Below are positions 1 to 6,319 of a stretch of 9,587 nucleotides of DNA, piece by piece. Numbering within the stretch: position 1 is the first letter of the stretch; every line of letters begins with the position of its first letter. The stretch comes from CAZWDL01 sp964632995 (GTDB lineage Bacteria > Bacteroidota > Bacteroidia > Chitinophagales > Saprospiraceae). The stretch covers positions 1 to 9,587 of the forward strand of contig CAZWDL010000187.1 of the NCBI GenBank assembly GCA_964632995.1, written 5' to 3'. Below the pieces are notes generated by a model. It was not told the DNA's origin, made no database searches, and was given only the letters and a program-made list of their open reading frames with translations. The position numbers were made by a program, and so were the translations under genes.

Positions 1-98
1 AAAAAAAATAGCCTATAATAAATTCTGAACACTTAAATGAAACAGCCTCTTAGCAGTGTTTGAGTTTCTACGAACTAATCATCAAATAAGCAAAGTCT

Positions 99-629
99 AT
101 GGCAACCCGGCCGAGTAAGAAACCGATCTATCCTCATCTTTTCCGCGATCTGCTGATTGCCGAGGTGAAGCGGCGACTGTTTGAGGAATCCATGCCCCGT
201 TTAAAAAAATGCCTGGATCAGTTGACCGAGGAAGAGGTCTGGCAAAGACCCAATGCGCAATCCAACAGCATGGGTAACCTGGTGCTGCACCTCAGCGGCA
301 ATATCCGGCAATGGGTTTTATCAGGGCTGGCGAAGGCGCCGGATGAGCGGAAGCGAGAACAGGAATTTGCCCAACGCGGGCCTATCCCCAAAGCAGAACT
401 CCTCGCGGATCTGAAAAAAACCATGGAGGAAGTAGCTGAAGCGCTTGACCATATTCAGCCTGAAGACCTGATGACCCATCACAAGGTTCAGGTATTTCAC
501 GAAAGCGGGCTTAGCATACTGGTGCACATTGTAGAGCATTTCTCCTATCACGTCGGTCAAATGACCTATTACGTGAAAGCCCTGAAAAATATCGATATGG
601 ATTACTACAGAGATATGGAACTGGAATAG
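99..629 (+). CDS. DinB/DUF1572-family four-helix protein
   Basis: This encodes a 176-residue soluble protein of the DinB/YfiT-like metalloenzyme superfamily, closest in style to DUF1572. Members are four-helix bundles that bind a divalent metal through three histidines. Some are thiol-dependent transferases, but most have no assigned reaction. Visible signatures are the N-terminal helix with the run FEESMPRLKKCLDQLTEEEVW (about 28-48), the motif SNSMGNLVLHLSGNIRQW (55-72) containing His64, and a C-terminal helix with His143, His147 and His151. His64, His147 and His151 are the likely metal triad, so the site looks intact. The ATG at 99 is preferred because residues 12-32 already look like the family's first helix, which rules out the next Met (residue 32). 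There is no signal peptide. No Shine-Dalgarno site or clear promoter is visible in the 98 bp upstream. The family call is firm; the substrate is unknown. Confidence 0.88.
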   Translation: MATRPSKKPIYPHLFRDLLIAEVKRRLFEESMPRLKKCLDQLTEEEVWQRPNAQSNSMGNLVLHLSGNIRQWVLSGLAKAPDERKREQEFAQRGPIPKAELLADLKKTMEEVAEALDHIQPEDLMTHHKVQVFHESGLSILVHIVEHFSYHVGQMTYYVKALKNIDMDYYRDMELE

Positions 630-926
630 GATACTACGAGAGGAGCCGGTGCACCAGGCCGTTCCGAATTCAAAGGCGGTCTTTACCCGGTCCTCACCCA
701 AAATCCATCATCATGCCAGGGGACCTGAGAATGTGAAAATATGCTCAGATTGATCCCGAAAGAATATGTCAACTATACCAGAGAGGTAAGTATATTTTTC
801 CAGACTTGATGGTAAGAACGCTGTCTGAAAGGGGCTGCCCAACCTTCGCGGAACCCTCCTTCGGCGTAGCTCAGTCAGCGATGATCATGTGGGATGGAAG
901 AAAAAAAGTGGGGGGCAAAAGAGAGC
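630..926. other. gene-free spacer between DinB-like gene and regulator
   Basis: About 300 bp between two convergent stop codons holds no ORF with protein-like composition. The only structure seen is a short imperfect stem, CTGAG near 726 against CTCAG near 744, without a T-run on either side, so it is not a convincing terminator. A tRNA-like D-arm string near 863-879 has no matching T-arm or acceptor stem. Confidence 0.5.
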
Positions 927-1262
927 TTATAAATTCCGGGAGGCATCAAAACCTCGGCCCGCTAATTTGTCGGCGAACATGGCCAACTCTCTACATAAAC
1001 TGAGATTGAGCAAATATCGCGTTTCGGCGATACTGATTTGACGAATGACCAACTCATTTTTACAAAGCTGTTCCAATTGAGTTTCCAAAAGCCGGCTTTC
1101 CATTCCGGTGTGAACGAGTAATTCCAGGAAACTCGCACCGTAGTGGTCTTGCAAATAAGCGGTAATCGGAATGCTGTCGTCGTGCGTTAAGACTTCCAGT
1201 AGTGAAAGCACGCGCTGAATCTGGTTAGCGTCGGCTAACGGCATAGTGTTCCAAGTGTTCAT
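927..1262 (-). CDS. small winged-helix (ArsR-like) transcriptional regulator
   Basis: A 111-residue protein without signal peptide or membrane segment. The order of elements fits a winged helix-turn-helix domain of the ArsR/HxlR type. A first helix (about 12-27, NQIQRVLSLLEVLTHD) is followed by a central helical pair (44-50 and 56-70, with LLETQLEQLCKNELV resembling the recognition helix and the 'HL..L...GLV' pattern). A wing strand pair (72-88, IRQISIAETRYLLNLS) precedes a closing helix (90-100). No cysteine or histidine cluster typical of metal-sensing ArsR proteins is apparent; Cys67 and Cys90 are isolated. The Met at 1262 is used; Met7 is an alternative. A well-placed promoter lies 33-63 bp upstream. 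The gene stands alone with no obvious target operon beside it, so its ligand and regulon are unknown. The fold is inferred from pattern only. Confidence 0.6.
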   Translation of the reverse strand: MNTWNTMPLADANQIQRVLSLLEVLTHDDSIPITAYLQDHYGASFLELLVHTGMESRLLETQLEQLCKNELVIRQISIAETRYLLNLSLCRELAMFADKLAGRGFDASRNL

Positions 1263-1294
1263 GGTTTGGTGGTTACTTGTTTAGTGTTGTCACC

Positions 1295-1325
1295 TAAAGA
1301 TAGCGCATTTATTGAAAGCTTCCAA
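1295..1325 (-). promoter_or_regulatory. Bacteroidota-type promoter of the winged-helix gene
   Basis: Read on the minus strand, TTG (1325-1323) is followed by a 20-bp spacer and TATCTTTA (1302-1295). This matches the Bacteroidota primary sigma consensus (TTTG, about 20 bp, TAnnTTTG) except for the last base of the -7 box. Predicted transcription starts about 25 nt upstream of the ATG at 1262. Confidence 0.55.
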
Positions 1326-1399
1326 TTAAATATCAAAAAAAATCGTATAAATAAACAATATCTATGCTACTTTTATCGTTTTGCGCTGCTGTGATGTGA

Positions 1400-1496
1400 A
1401 AACCGGAGTATCGGGGGCCGGATAAAGGTAAAAGCGCTCCTCGATAACCGAAAGTTATTGATTGCTCGTCGCTGAGCAATGGGGCGTTTCCGGTTT
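1400..1496. repeat. nested inverted repeats (possible structured RNA or repeat remnant)
   Basis: An outer perfect 8-bp inverted repeat, AAACCGGA (1400-1407) with TCCGGTTT (1489-1496), encloses two hairpins. One is GATAAC/GTTATT around the loop CGAAA (about 1442-1459). The other is ATTGCTC (1461-1467) with GAGCAAT (1474-1480) around a 6-nt loop. Together they could form a three-way junction on either strand. No T-run follows on either strand. It sits between the winged-helix gene and the MITE-like copy, and its role is unknown. Confidence 0.3.
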
Positions 1497-1526
1497 GGGA
1501 GGTGGCAGGCAAAAGCAGGTATTTAG

Positions 1527-1703
1527 CCCGGATTATTCATGAGTTAATCTACTGCGAAGTCAAACTGCCCGCCATTCTTGGGCGTCCTCGTCAGTCGATG
1601 CTCACCGTATCTGGGGATACGGCTGCGCCTCTCCTTTCTGCGGGTTCCCAAGCCTGGCAACCATTTTGGCTTCTCATCACGAAGAACCCAGGAATAATCC
1701 GGG
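1527..1703 (+). mobile_element. MITE-like element, copy 1 (intact ends)
   Basis: A 177-bp non-coding element bounded by near-perfect terminal inverted repeats: CCCGGATTATTCATG (1527-1541) against the reverse complement of 1689-1703, matching at 14 of 15 positions. Inside is a subterminal inverted repeat (GCCATTCTTGGG at 1571-1582 against CCCAAGCCTGGC at 1647-1658). There is also a perfect 7-bp hairpin, CCGTATC/GATACGG with loop TGGG (1605-1622). A diverged copy lies inverted at about 8240-8384 and shares four colinear blocks. No transposase fits inside, so it would be non-autonomous (MITE-like) or an IS remnant. No clear target-site duplication was identified and the family is unassigned. ORFs crossing it on both strands look spurious. 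Confidence 0.55.
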
Positions 1704-1711
1704 TCAGTGTA

Positions 1712-1794
1712 GCTCCAGATAACATCTTTTTGCCACCACGATGATTTTCGGTTGATTGGTTTGTTTCTGCAAGCAAAAAGGTGTCATCTGGAGC
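1712..1794. repeat. 22-bp near-perfect inverted repeat with 39-nt loop
   Basis: The arm at 1712-1733 (begins GCTCCAGATAACATC) pairs with the arm at 1773-1794 (ends GTCATCTGGAGC) at 20 of 22 positions. On either RNA strand one of the two differences becomes a G-U pair, giving 21 pairs. It starts 8 bp downstream of the stop codon of barrel gene A (minus strand) and ends 9 bp from the MITE-like element. It could act as a 3' stabilising or terminating hairpin for that gene, or be a second insertion. The 39-nt loop and lack of a U-tract right after the stem argue against a standard intrinsic terminator. Confidence 0.45.
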
Positions 1795-1801
1795 GCCGAC
1801 C

Positions 1802-2395
1802 TCAAAATTTGATTCCCGCGCTGGCTGTGAGGAAATTCGGTTTTTCACCGGAGTCCTTAAAGGGTTCGCTCAATCCGAATTCATAATTGACATCGACGGT
1901 GAAAATGGCGATGTCGAGGCCCAGACCTACATTTGCTCCATAATTAAAGCGATTGAGGTCATCTATGTCCAGATCGAAGTTTTCCTTTTCCTGTACGCTA
2001 AGGGTGTAGGAAGGGACAATGCCGCCACGGGCGTGCAGCGCCATCAGGCCTCCCTCTCCGGTCAGGCGGATGCCCAGATTTAGGGGGGCCCTTAGCGATT
2101 GGATAGAAGTATTTTCCTCCAGCTGAATATTGTCCTGCAGGTTGCTATTCTTCTGCAATTCCGCTGTGAAGCTGTAGTAGTGCAGTCCCGGTGTGAAATA
2201 GAAAGCGCTTTCGCCAAAGCGGAGGTCGATACCCGCATTCCAGCCTACCCGCGACTCTGCCTGAAAGTCCTTGATGTCCCCTTTAAAACCGGAGAAATTG
2301 ATCCCTACTTTAGGATTGACTACCACCTGTGCGGGCAGCTGAGCAGCTAACACCAGGAGGAAAGTAAATAGCAACAATTGATTAATCCGTTTCAT
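1802..2395 (-). CDS. PorT/OmpW-like outer-membrane beta-barrel protein (paralogue A)
   Basis: A 197-residue exported protein. Residues 1-23 form a signal peptide (charged MKR, hydrophobic LLLFTFLLVLAA, then QLPAQ). The mature part is a series of alternating amphipathic strands typical of the outer membrane beta-barrel (PorT-like) family. These include NPKVGINFSGF (27-37), GWNAGIDLRFG, FYFTPGLHYYSF, LRAPLNLGIRL, MALHARGGIVPSYTLSV, and a terminal strand ending in phenylalanine (ASAGIKF), the usual C-terminal barrel signal. An in-frame upstream Met would add 33 residues in front of the signal peptide, so the start at 2395 is preferred. It is clearly paralogous to the gene at 6671-7261, sharing RGGIVP, YEFGLS and the NxGANxxxGxD region. 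The gene is divergent from the D-threonine aldolase-like gene, with about 195 bp between them. The function of this barrel class is mostly unknown. Confidence 0.85.
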   Translation of the reverse strand: MKRINQLLLFTFLLVLAAQLPAQVVVNPKVGINFSGFKGDIKDFQAESRVGWNAGIDLRFGESAFYFTPGLHYYSFTAELQKNSNLQDNIQLEENTSIQSLRAPLNLGIRLTGEGGLMALHARGGIVPSYTLSVQEKENFDLDIDDLNRFNYGANVGLGLDIAIFTVDVNYEFGLSEPFKDSGEKPNFLTASAGIKF

Positions 2396-2590
2396 AATTG
2401 ATGTTTGGTTCAATAATGTCTGTGAATTGACAGTGAAAACGACGCTCCATTCAGAAATGTGATACGGGAACTTCGATTTTAAGTTTCCTTTCACACTTCA
2501 AAGGGCTATTTTTATTTTTTTTAAATTTTAGCAGGTTTCCGAAAAGAAACCCGGAGAACGAATATTTCCAGAATATAACTTAAAATTCAC

Positions 2591-3697
2591 ATGTACGAAC
2601 AACTCAATATAAGCACCCCTACCCTGTTGCTCGACGAGGAAAAATGCCGGCGAAACATTGAAGCCATGGCAGAGAAAGCGCGTCGTCACGATCTCTTGTT
2701 TCGGCCTCATTTCAAAACCCACCAGTCGCAGGAGCTGGGGCGCTGGTTTCGCGACTACGGCGTGGATTCCATCACCGTTTCTTCCCTGAAGATGGCGAGC
2801 TATTTCGCCGACGACGGCTGGCTGGACATCACGGTGGCTTTTCCCGTCAACATCCGTGAGCAGCAGCGTCTCAGCGCGCTGGCCAGCCGGGTTCAACTCA
2901 ACCTGGTGGCCGAAAACACCGAAAGTCTCGATGCACTCGACAAGCTGCTGCAAAGCCCTGTACGCATTTTCATCAAAACCGATACCGGCTATCACCGTAC
3001 CGGTCTGGGCCCTCACCAAAGTGAGCTCATCGACCGTATGCTCAATCGTATGGAGCGCTCCTCCAAGCTCGAATTTGCCGGTTTCCTCGCCCATGCCGGC
3101 CACAGTTACCAGGGCCGCCGGGACAAAGTCGTGGCTGAAGTGCATCGCGAAGCACTCGATGTCATGCAACAGCTACGCGACCGCTACGAAGGCCGCTACC
3201 CTACTATGATGGTTTCACTTGGCGATACCCCTACTTGCAGCACCATGACCGAATATCCGGGGGTTGATGAAATCCGGCCCGGCAATTTCGTATTCTACGA
3301 CCTTACCCAGGTTTTCATCGGTTCCTGTTCTGCGGAAAGTATTGCGGTGGGGCTGGCCTGCCCCGTCGTAGCACTGCACCCCGACCGCCAGGAAATCATC
3401 CTGTACGGCGGCGGCGTTCACCTGTCCAAAGACCGCGTAGAAGATCCCGGGGAAAGAACCATTTTCGGATATGTTGCAGACTGGACGCAGCGGGGCTGGC
3501 AACTGCACGAGAAACCCGCGTATCTGAGCTCCCTGTCACAGGAACACGGCATTGTCAGGGCGACGCCGGAAATGATGCAGCGCACTAAAGTGGGCGACCT
3601 GCTCTGCGTCCTGCCCGTTCATTCCTGCATGACGGCCGACCTGATGAAGGAATACCTCACCCTGGATGGGAAATCAATCGATATGATGAAATGGTGA
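2591..3697 (+). CDS. D-threonine aldolase / D-serine dehydratase-like PLP enzyme
   Basis: A 368-residue cytoplasmic fold-type III PLP enzyme with an alanine-racemase-like N-terminal TIM barrel and a C-terminal D-serine dehydratase-like domain. Relatives cleave D-threonine or D-3-hydroxyaspartate, or dehydrate D-serine, using a divalent metal next to PLP. The PLP lysine is Lys42 in FRPHFKTH (38-44). TPTLLLDEEKCRRNI (9-23) is the usual entry motif. The phosphate-binding turn is SLGDTPTCS (209-217). EIRPGNFVFYD (227-237) is the family signature. The metal pair is His344 and Cys346 in LPVHSC (341-346), near the C terminus as in D-serine dehydratases. All key residues are present and the length is normal. 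It is transcribed alone, divergent from barrel gene A and convergent with the universal stress gene. Sequence reading cannot choose between aldolase and dehydratase. The role is probably D-amino-acid catabolism or detoxification. Confidence 0.88.
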   Translation: MYEQLNISTPTLLLDEEKCRRNIEAMAEKARRHDLLFRPHFKTHQSQELGRWFRDYGVDSITVSSLKMASYFADDGWLDITVAFPVNIREQQRLSALASRVQLNLVAENTESLDALDKLLQSPVRIFIKTDTGYHRTGLGPHQSELIDRMLNRMERSSKLEFAGFLAHAGHSYQGRRDKVVAEVHREALDVMQQLRDRYEGRYPTMMVSLGDTPTCSTMTEYPGVDEIRPGNFVFYDLTQVFIGSCSAESIAVGLACPVVALHPDRQEIILYGGGVHLSKDRVEDPGERTIFGYVADWTQRGWQLHEKPAYLSSLSQEHGIVRATPEMMQRTKVGDLLCVLPVHSCMTADLMKEYLTLDGKSIDMMKW

Positions 3698-3708
3698 GAG
3701 CAGGCAAG

Positions 3709-3732
3709 GTTACGGTGACGGACCACTGTAAC
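3709..3732 (+). other. short hairpin between convergent genes
   Basis: GTTAC-G-GTG (3709-3717) pairs with CAC-T-GTAAC (3724-3732) around a 6-nt loop, giving nine pairs on the plus-strand RNA including one G-U. It lies 12 bp after the stop of the PLP enzyme and 9 bp before the stop of the convergent stress gene. There is no T-run, so it is at best a 3'-end stabilising hairpin. Confidence 0.25.
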
Positions 3733-3741
3733 TATGCCACC

Positions 3742-4596
3742 CTACTCAAGTATCTCTGCGGGGAAAGAAAGTACCGGTGTATCAGAGTGATACGACAATT
3801 TTTTTGTCTTGCTGTAATTAAAGAGTCCCTGAATAAAGTTTCGCTTGTGGGTAACCATAGCCAGAAAATCAACTGGGTGTTCTTCCAGGTAGTCGGTCAG
3901 CTCCTCGTAAATATCTACCCCGTCGAGCACATGAAAGCGCAGTTTTTTCTTATCCTGGTAATCCGCTTTGAATTTGTCCATCCGGTGATGGTAAAAATCA
4001 GTATGGCCGGTGTCGATATTCACTACGTGGATTTCGGCATCGAAGGGCTGGGCAAATTCGATTAACCGATCCAGCGCGCTGCGTTCTTCGTCCTCAAAAT
4101 TAGTGGTGAATACCAACTGATCGATTTTGCCGTCAAATTCATTTTTTTCCGGAACGGCGAGTACCGGGCAATGAGCGCGCTCCAGCACCTCCCCCGCCAC
4201 ACTGCCCAGGAATATTTCCTTGAAGCCGCTGGCGCCCGTAGTGCCCATGACGATGAGATCCGGTTCTTCGGTCTTTGAGCGCTCAATAATCCCCGGAATG
4301 ACGTTCTCCCTCTCTTCCATCATATGATGCAGTTCCACATTGCCAAAACCGGCTTCTTCAGCAATTTTCCGCAGCGGAGGAATAGAATCGCGATAGTCTT
4401 CAAACTCCTGCAGTTCTATGGTTTCATAAACGCGCCTCACCCTTACCGGCAGCCGGGTAGTAGTAGCCAGATCGATCGGCCGGTAGACATGATAAGTGGT
4501 GATACTCGCCTGCCACTTCTTGGCAAGATGCAATGCAAAAATAAAAGCCTTGTTGGCGGCTTCTGAGAAATCAGTCGGAAAAAGAATGCTTTTCAT
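3742..4596 (-). CDS. tandem universal stress protein (UspA family)
   Basis: A 284-residue cytoplasmic protein with two Usp domains in tandem. Domain 1 (about 1-150) starts with MKSILFPTDFSEAANKAF and carries an intact ATP-binding motif, G-2x-G-9x-G-S, at Gly118, Gly121, Gly131 and Ser132 (MGTTGASGFKEIFLGSV). It closes with CPVLAVP (143-149). Domain 2 (about 157-284) keeps the fold (KIDQLVFTTNFEDEERSAL, then TPVLSFP at 273-279), but its loop reads THKRNFIQGLFNYS (249-262). The glycine pattern is lost, so it probably does not bind ATP there. One active and one degenerate half is common in tandem Usp proteins. Such proteins accumulate under starvation, redox or oxygen stress; the specific trigger is not visible. 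A promoter lies about 60-90 bp upstream. The thioredoxin-like gene is next upstream on the same strand, 164 bp away, so the two are probably separate transcripts. Confidence 0.93.
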   Translation of the reverse strand: MKSILFPTDFSEAANKAFIFALHLAKKWQASITTYHVYRPIDLATTTRLPVRVRRVYETIELQEFEDYRDSIPPLRKIAEEAGFGNVELHHMMEERENVIPGIIERSKTEEPDLIVMGTTGASGFKEIFLGSVAGEVLERAHCPVLAVPEKNEFDGKIDQLVFTTNFEDEERSALDRLIEFAQPFDAEIHVVNIDTGHTDFYHHRMDKFKADYQDKKKLRFHVLDGVDIYEELTDYLEEHPVDFLAMVTHKRNFIQGLFNYSKTKKLSYHSDTPVLSFPAEILE

Positions 4597-4653
4597 AGTG
4601 TGCTGCCTTGCGTAAAATTCAATTTTAAGAAAAAAAAAGGGAAGGAAAGAATA

Positions 4654-4684
4654 AAAAACTAAATCCTGGTTTGTCCTTTCTCAA
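4654..4684 (-). promoter_or_regulatory. promoter of the universal stress protein gene
   Basis: On the minus strand, TTG (4684-4682) is followed by a 20-bp spacer and TAGTTTTT (4661-4654), a one-mismatch version of the Bacteroidota TAnnTTTG box. The predicted leader is about 50 nt. A perfect 6-bp palindrome, GGTTTA/TAAACC with loop CTGC (4688-4703), abuts the upstream side and is a possible regulator site. Confidence 0.45.
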
Positions 4685-4687
4685 CTT

Positions 4688-4703
4688 GGTTTACTGCTAA
4701 ACC
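4688..4703. repeat. palindrome next to the stress-gene promoter
   Basis: GGTTTA (4688-4693) and TAAACC (4698-4703) are perfect inverted repeats around CTGC. The site begins 3 bp upstream of the -33 box of the stress-protein promoter, a plausible place for an activator or repressor. No known operator consensus is recognised. Confidence 0.25.
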
Positions 4704-4760
4704 CTGATGGAGCCCTCCTGGAATCGCACGAGGGAATGGTTTAGGCAGAATGAAGAAACT

Positions 4761-5030
4761 TCAAATCACTTCTATCCTATTGACCATGCTAGCCTCCCGC
4801 AGCAACATTTTAATTTCGGAAACGCCGGGAATACGCCCGTTAGTCACCACCTTATCCTCGATCACCATCGCCGGAATGGCGGAAATACCTGACTGAAGGA
4901 AGGTTTCGATGTCCGTTATGAGTTGCATTTCTACACTGAGTCCCATTTCCAGGGCTGCCATTTCAACCGATCGCATCATTTCGCGGTCTCTGGCGCTGCC
5001 CACTCCCAGTATTTTGACCATCTTTTTCAT
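4761..5030 (-). CDS. thioredoxin-fold protein lacking CxxC (thioredoxin_3-like)
   Basis: An 89-residue protein matching the small thioredoxin-like family often named redox-active disulfide protein 2. It has a first strand MVKILGVG, a helix, a second strand SVEMQLITD (32-40), the cis-proline segment ISAIPAMVIEDKVV (49-62, Pro53), and GRIPGVSEIKMLL (65-77). In relatives the first strand runs into G-C-x-x-C. Here the same place reads Gly11-Ser12-Ala13-Arg14-Asp15, so both catalytic cysteines are gone, and there is no cysteine anywhere in the protein. The reading frame is otherwise complete and well conserved, so this looks like a deliberate loss of redox chemistry rather than decay. The ATG at 5030 is used; Met4 is an alternative. 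It lies upstream of the universal stress gene on the same strand. Possible roles are binding or scaffolding. The family call is fairly sure, the function is not. Confidence 0.72.
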   Translation of the reverse strand: MKKMVKILGVGSARDREMMRSVEMAALEMGLSVEMQLITDIETFLQSGISAIPAMVIEDKVVTNGRIPGVSEIKMLLREASMVNRIEVI

Positions 5031-5343
5031 GATATGTTCTGTTCGTCGGTTAAAAAATGTACGATCCCAGCTAGTTTTCCGGAATTTCTCTATCCAATAT
5101 TGTGAGGGGGATAATTTCGGTTTGATATCCTGGAAGGATCTTTACCATCTTACCCGGGTATGCTCCACCCATCGCTACAAAAATATCAGAAGACAAGCCC
5201 CTATGAAATGATCACCATCAACCAGGCCCATGATTTTTATCAGCCGTCTTCCTACTGAGGATAATCAGCCTTTGGCATGATGAGCATCATTTATTAGGCT
5301 TTGAGAAATAACGTACCTTGAGTAGAACCAATACAGTCCTCGT
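5031..5343. other. divergent spacer with one perfect palindrome
   Basis: About 310 bp between the divergent thioredoxin-like and kelch genes, with no convincing gene. ATGATG-AG-CATCAT (5277-5290) is a perfect 6-2-6 palindrome about 55 bp upstream of the kelch start and could be an operator. Weak promoter-like boxes are present (TACCTTGA near 5315 for the plus strand, TACATTTT near 5060-5067 read on the minus strand), but neither has a TTG at the right distance. Confidence 0.3.
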
Positions 5344-6141
5344 ATGAAAAAGTACTTCTACATACTAATTTTGAGCACTTTGCCTTATTCCGCCAGCCTC
5401 ACCGGGGTGGGTGCTCCGGAGCAAGACTCCCTGCCGCCGCTCGCCTTTGCGCTTTATCCCACCCTGCATAAGATGTCAGGATATGCTGTCGGGGTTCACA
5501 AGGATTATACCCTGGTTTTCGGAGGTGTGATCCACGAAGGCGCCCCGGAACTTCAGAACACTTATCCCAATATGGAGATCATCCTGATTGACTACCGGCG
5601 GCGGCGGGCCTCGGCTTTCACCACCGGCTCTTTCAAAGGTATACTCGGTGAACAACTCGCCGCCAGAGGAATGGCCTACTTCCAGGACGGCTCTACCCTT
5701 TACCTGATCGGCGGCTACGGCTATAGTGAAACCCACGGACGGTTTCTCACCTTTCCCTATCTGACAACTATTGACCTGCCTGCCACCATAGAAGCCCTGA
5801 ATCGAGGTGCTCCACCGGTAGGCGCGGTTCATCAGCTCTGCGATGATCGCCTCGCGATCTTCGACGGCACAATGGATTATAACCAGGACGAGTTCTTCCT
5901 GCTCAACGGCCGTAAAGCTCAAAAACTGCATCCTTTTGAGGACGATTCCGAATACATGGAGGAAACCAGGGAAGGACAGGTCCGCACCTTCCGCCTCAGC
6001 GGTGAAGGCTCCAGTCTGCAAATCAACCAGTTTCGCACCTGGTATGATCTACAGGCCTTCGAGGAATACTACCAGGGGACACTGCCTCCGAAAATTGCTA
6101 TCGCCGTGGAAAAATGGCGGCAGTCACAGTTGGAAGATTGA
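5344..6141 (+). CDS. exported kelch-type beta-propeller protein
   Basis: A 265-residue protein with an N-terminal signal peptide (MKKYFYILILSTLPYSASL, cleavage probably near 18-24). The body shows kelch-like repeats, with hydrophobic strands ending in diglycine or similar: YTLVFGGV (55-62), STLYLIGGYGY (117-127), RLAIFDG (169-175) and EFFLLNGRKAQKL (183-195). Each is preceded by a less regular strand (for example GYAVGVHKD, GMAYFQDG). That gives roughly four blades, short for a closed six- or seven-blade propeller, so the protein may be partial, may associate with another copy, or may hold unusual blades. The C terminus is charged and helical (AFEEYYQ then VEKWRQSQLED). No catalytic residues are recognisable and there is no type IX secretion tail. 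It is probably periplasmic or surface exposed. Only the kelch assignment is supported. Confidence 0.65.
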   Translation: MKKYFYILILSTLPYSASLTGVGAPEQDSLPPLAFALYPTLHKMSGYAVGVHKDYTLVFGGVIHEGAPELQNTYPNMEIILIDYRRRRASAFTTGSFKGILGEQLAARGMAYFQDGSTLYLIGGYGYSETHGRFLTFPYLTTIDLPATIEALNRGAPPVGAVHQLCDDRLAIFDGTMDYNQDEFFLLNGRKAQKLHPFEDDSEYMEETREGQVRTFRLSGEGSSLQINQFRTWYDLQAFEEYYQGTLPPKIAIAVEKWRQSQLED

Positions 6142-6250
6142 AGGAAATACGAAATAAGGGCTTGGGCCGGTCACTTTATTCCGGGTCTTGTTGGGCATAA
6201 AGGTTGTTGGCTGATGGCGTGAAGTGAGGGAAGATCTCCCTGCCCCATTG

Positions 6251-6316
6251 ATGATAATCATATCCGCCATTGACTAAAGTCATTATTCAAAGCCTTCGCA
6301 TCGCTTACATTTGTAA
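6251..6316 (+). promoter_or_regulatory. palindrome cluster with candidate promoter
   Basis: Three perfect palindromes occur within 66 bp: ATGAT-A-ATCAT (6251-6261), TGACT-AA-AGTCA (6271-6282) and TTACA-TT-TGTAA (6305-6316). The last overlaps TACATTTG (6306-6313), an exact match to the Bacteroidota -7 box. The -33 position at 20 bp spacing is TTA (6283-6285) rather than TTG. A regulated promoter is plausible but unproven. Confidence 0.35.
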
Positions 6317-6319
6317 AAA

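Noticed and set aside
863..879. tRNA-like string GGCGTAGCTCAGTCAGC
   Set aside because: It resembles a tRNA 5' end and D-arm, but no anticodon stem, T-arm (GGTTC-A) or matching acceptor strand follows at the right distance.
1527..1703. Assignment of the MITE-like ends to a named IS family (IS1380 considered)
   Set aside because: The end sequence felt familiar but I could not verify it against known IS ends, and no transposase is present in the window.
1502..1848. Overlapping ORFs on both strands (80 and 85 codons)
   Set aside because: Both cross the MITE-like element and the 22-bp inverted repeat, show no protein-like pattern, and the second copy of the element does not keep the frames.
2396..2494. 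33-residue N-terminal extension of barrel protein A
   Set aside because: It would put polar residues ahead of a clear signal peptide; the Met at 2395 directly starts the signal sequence.
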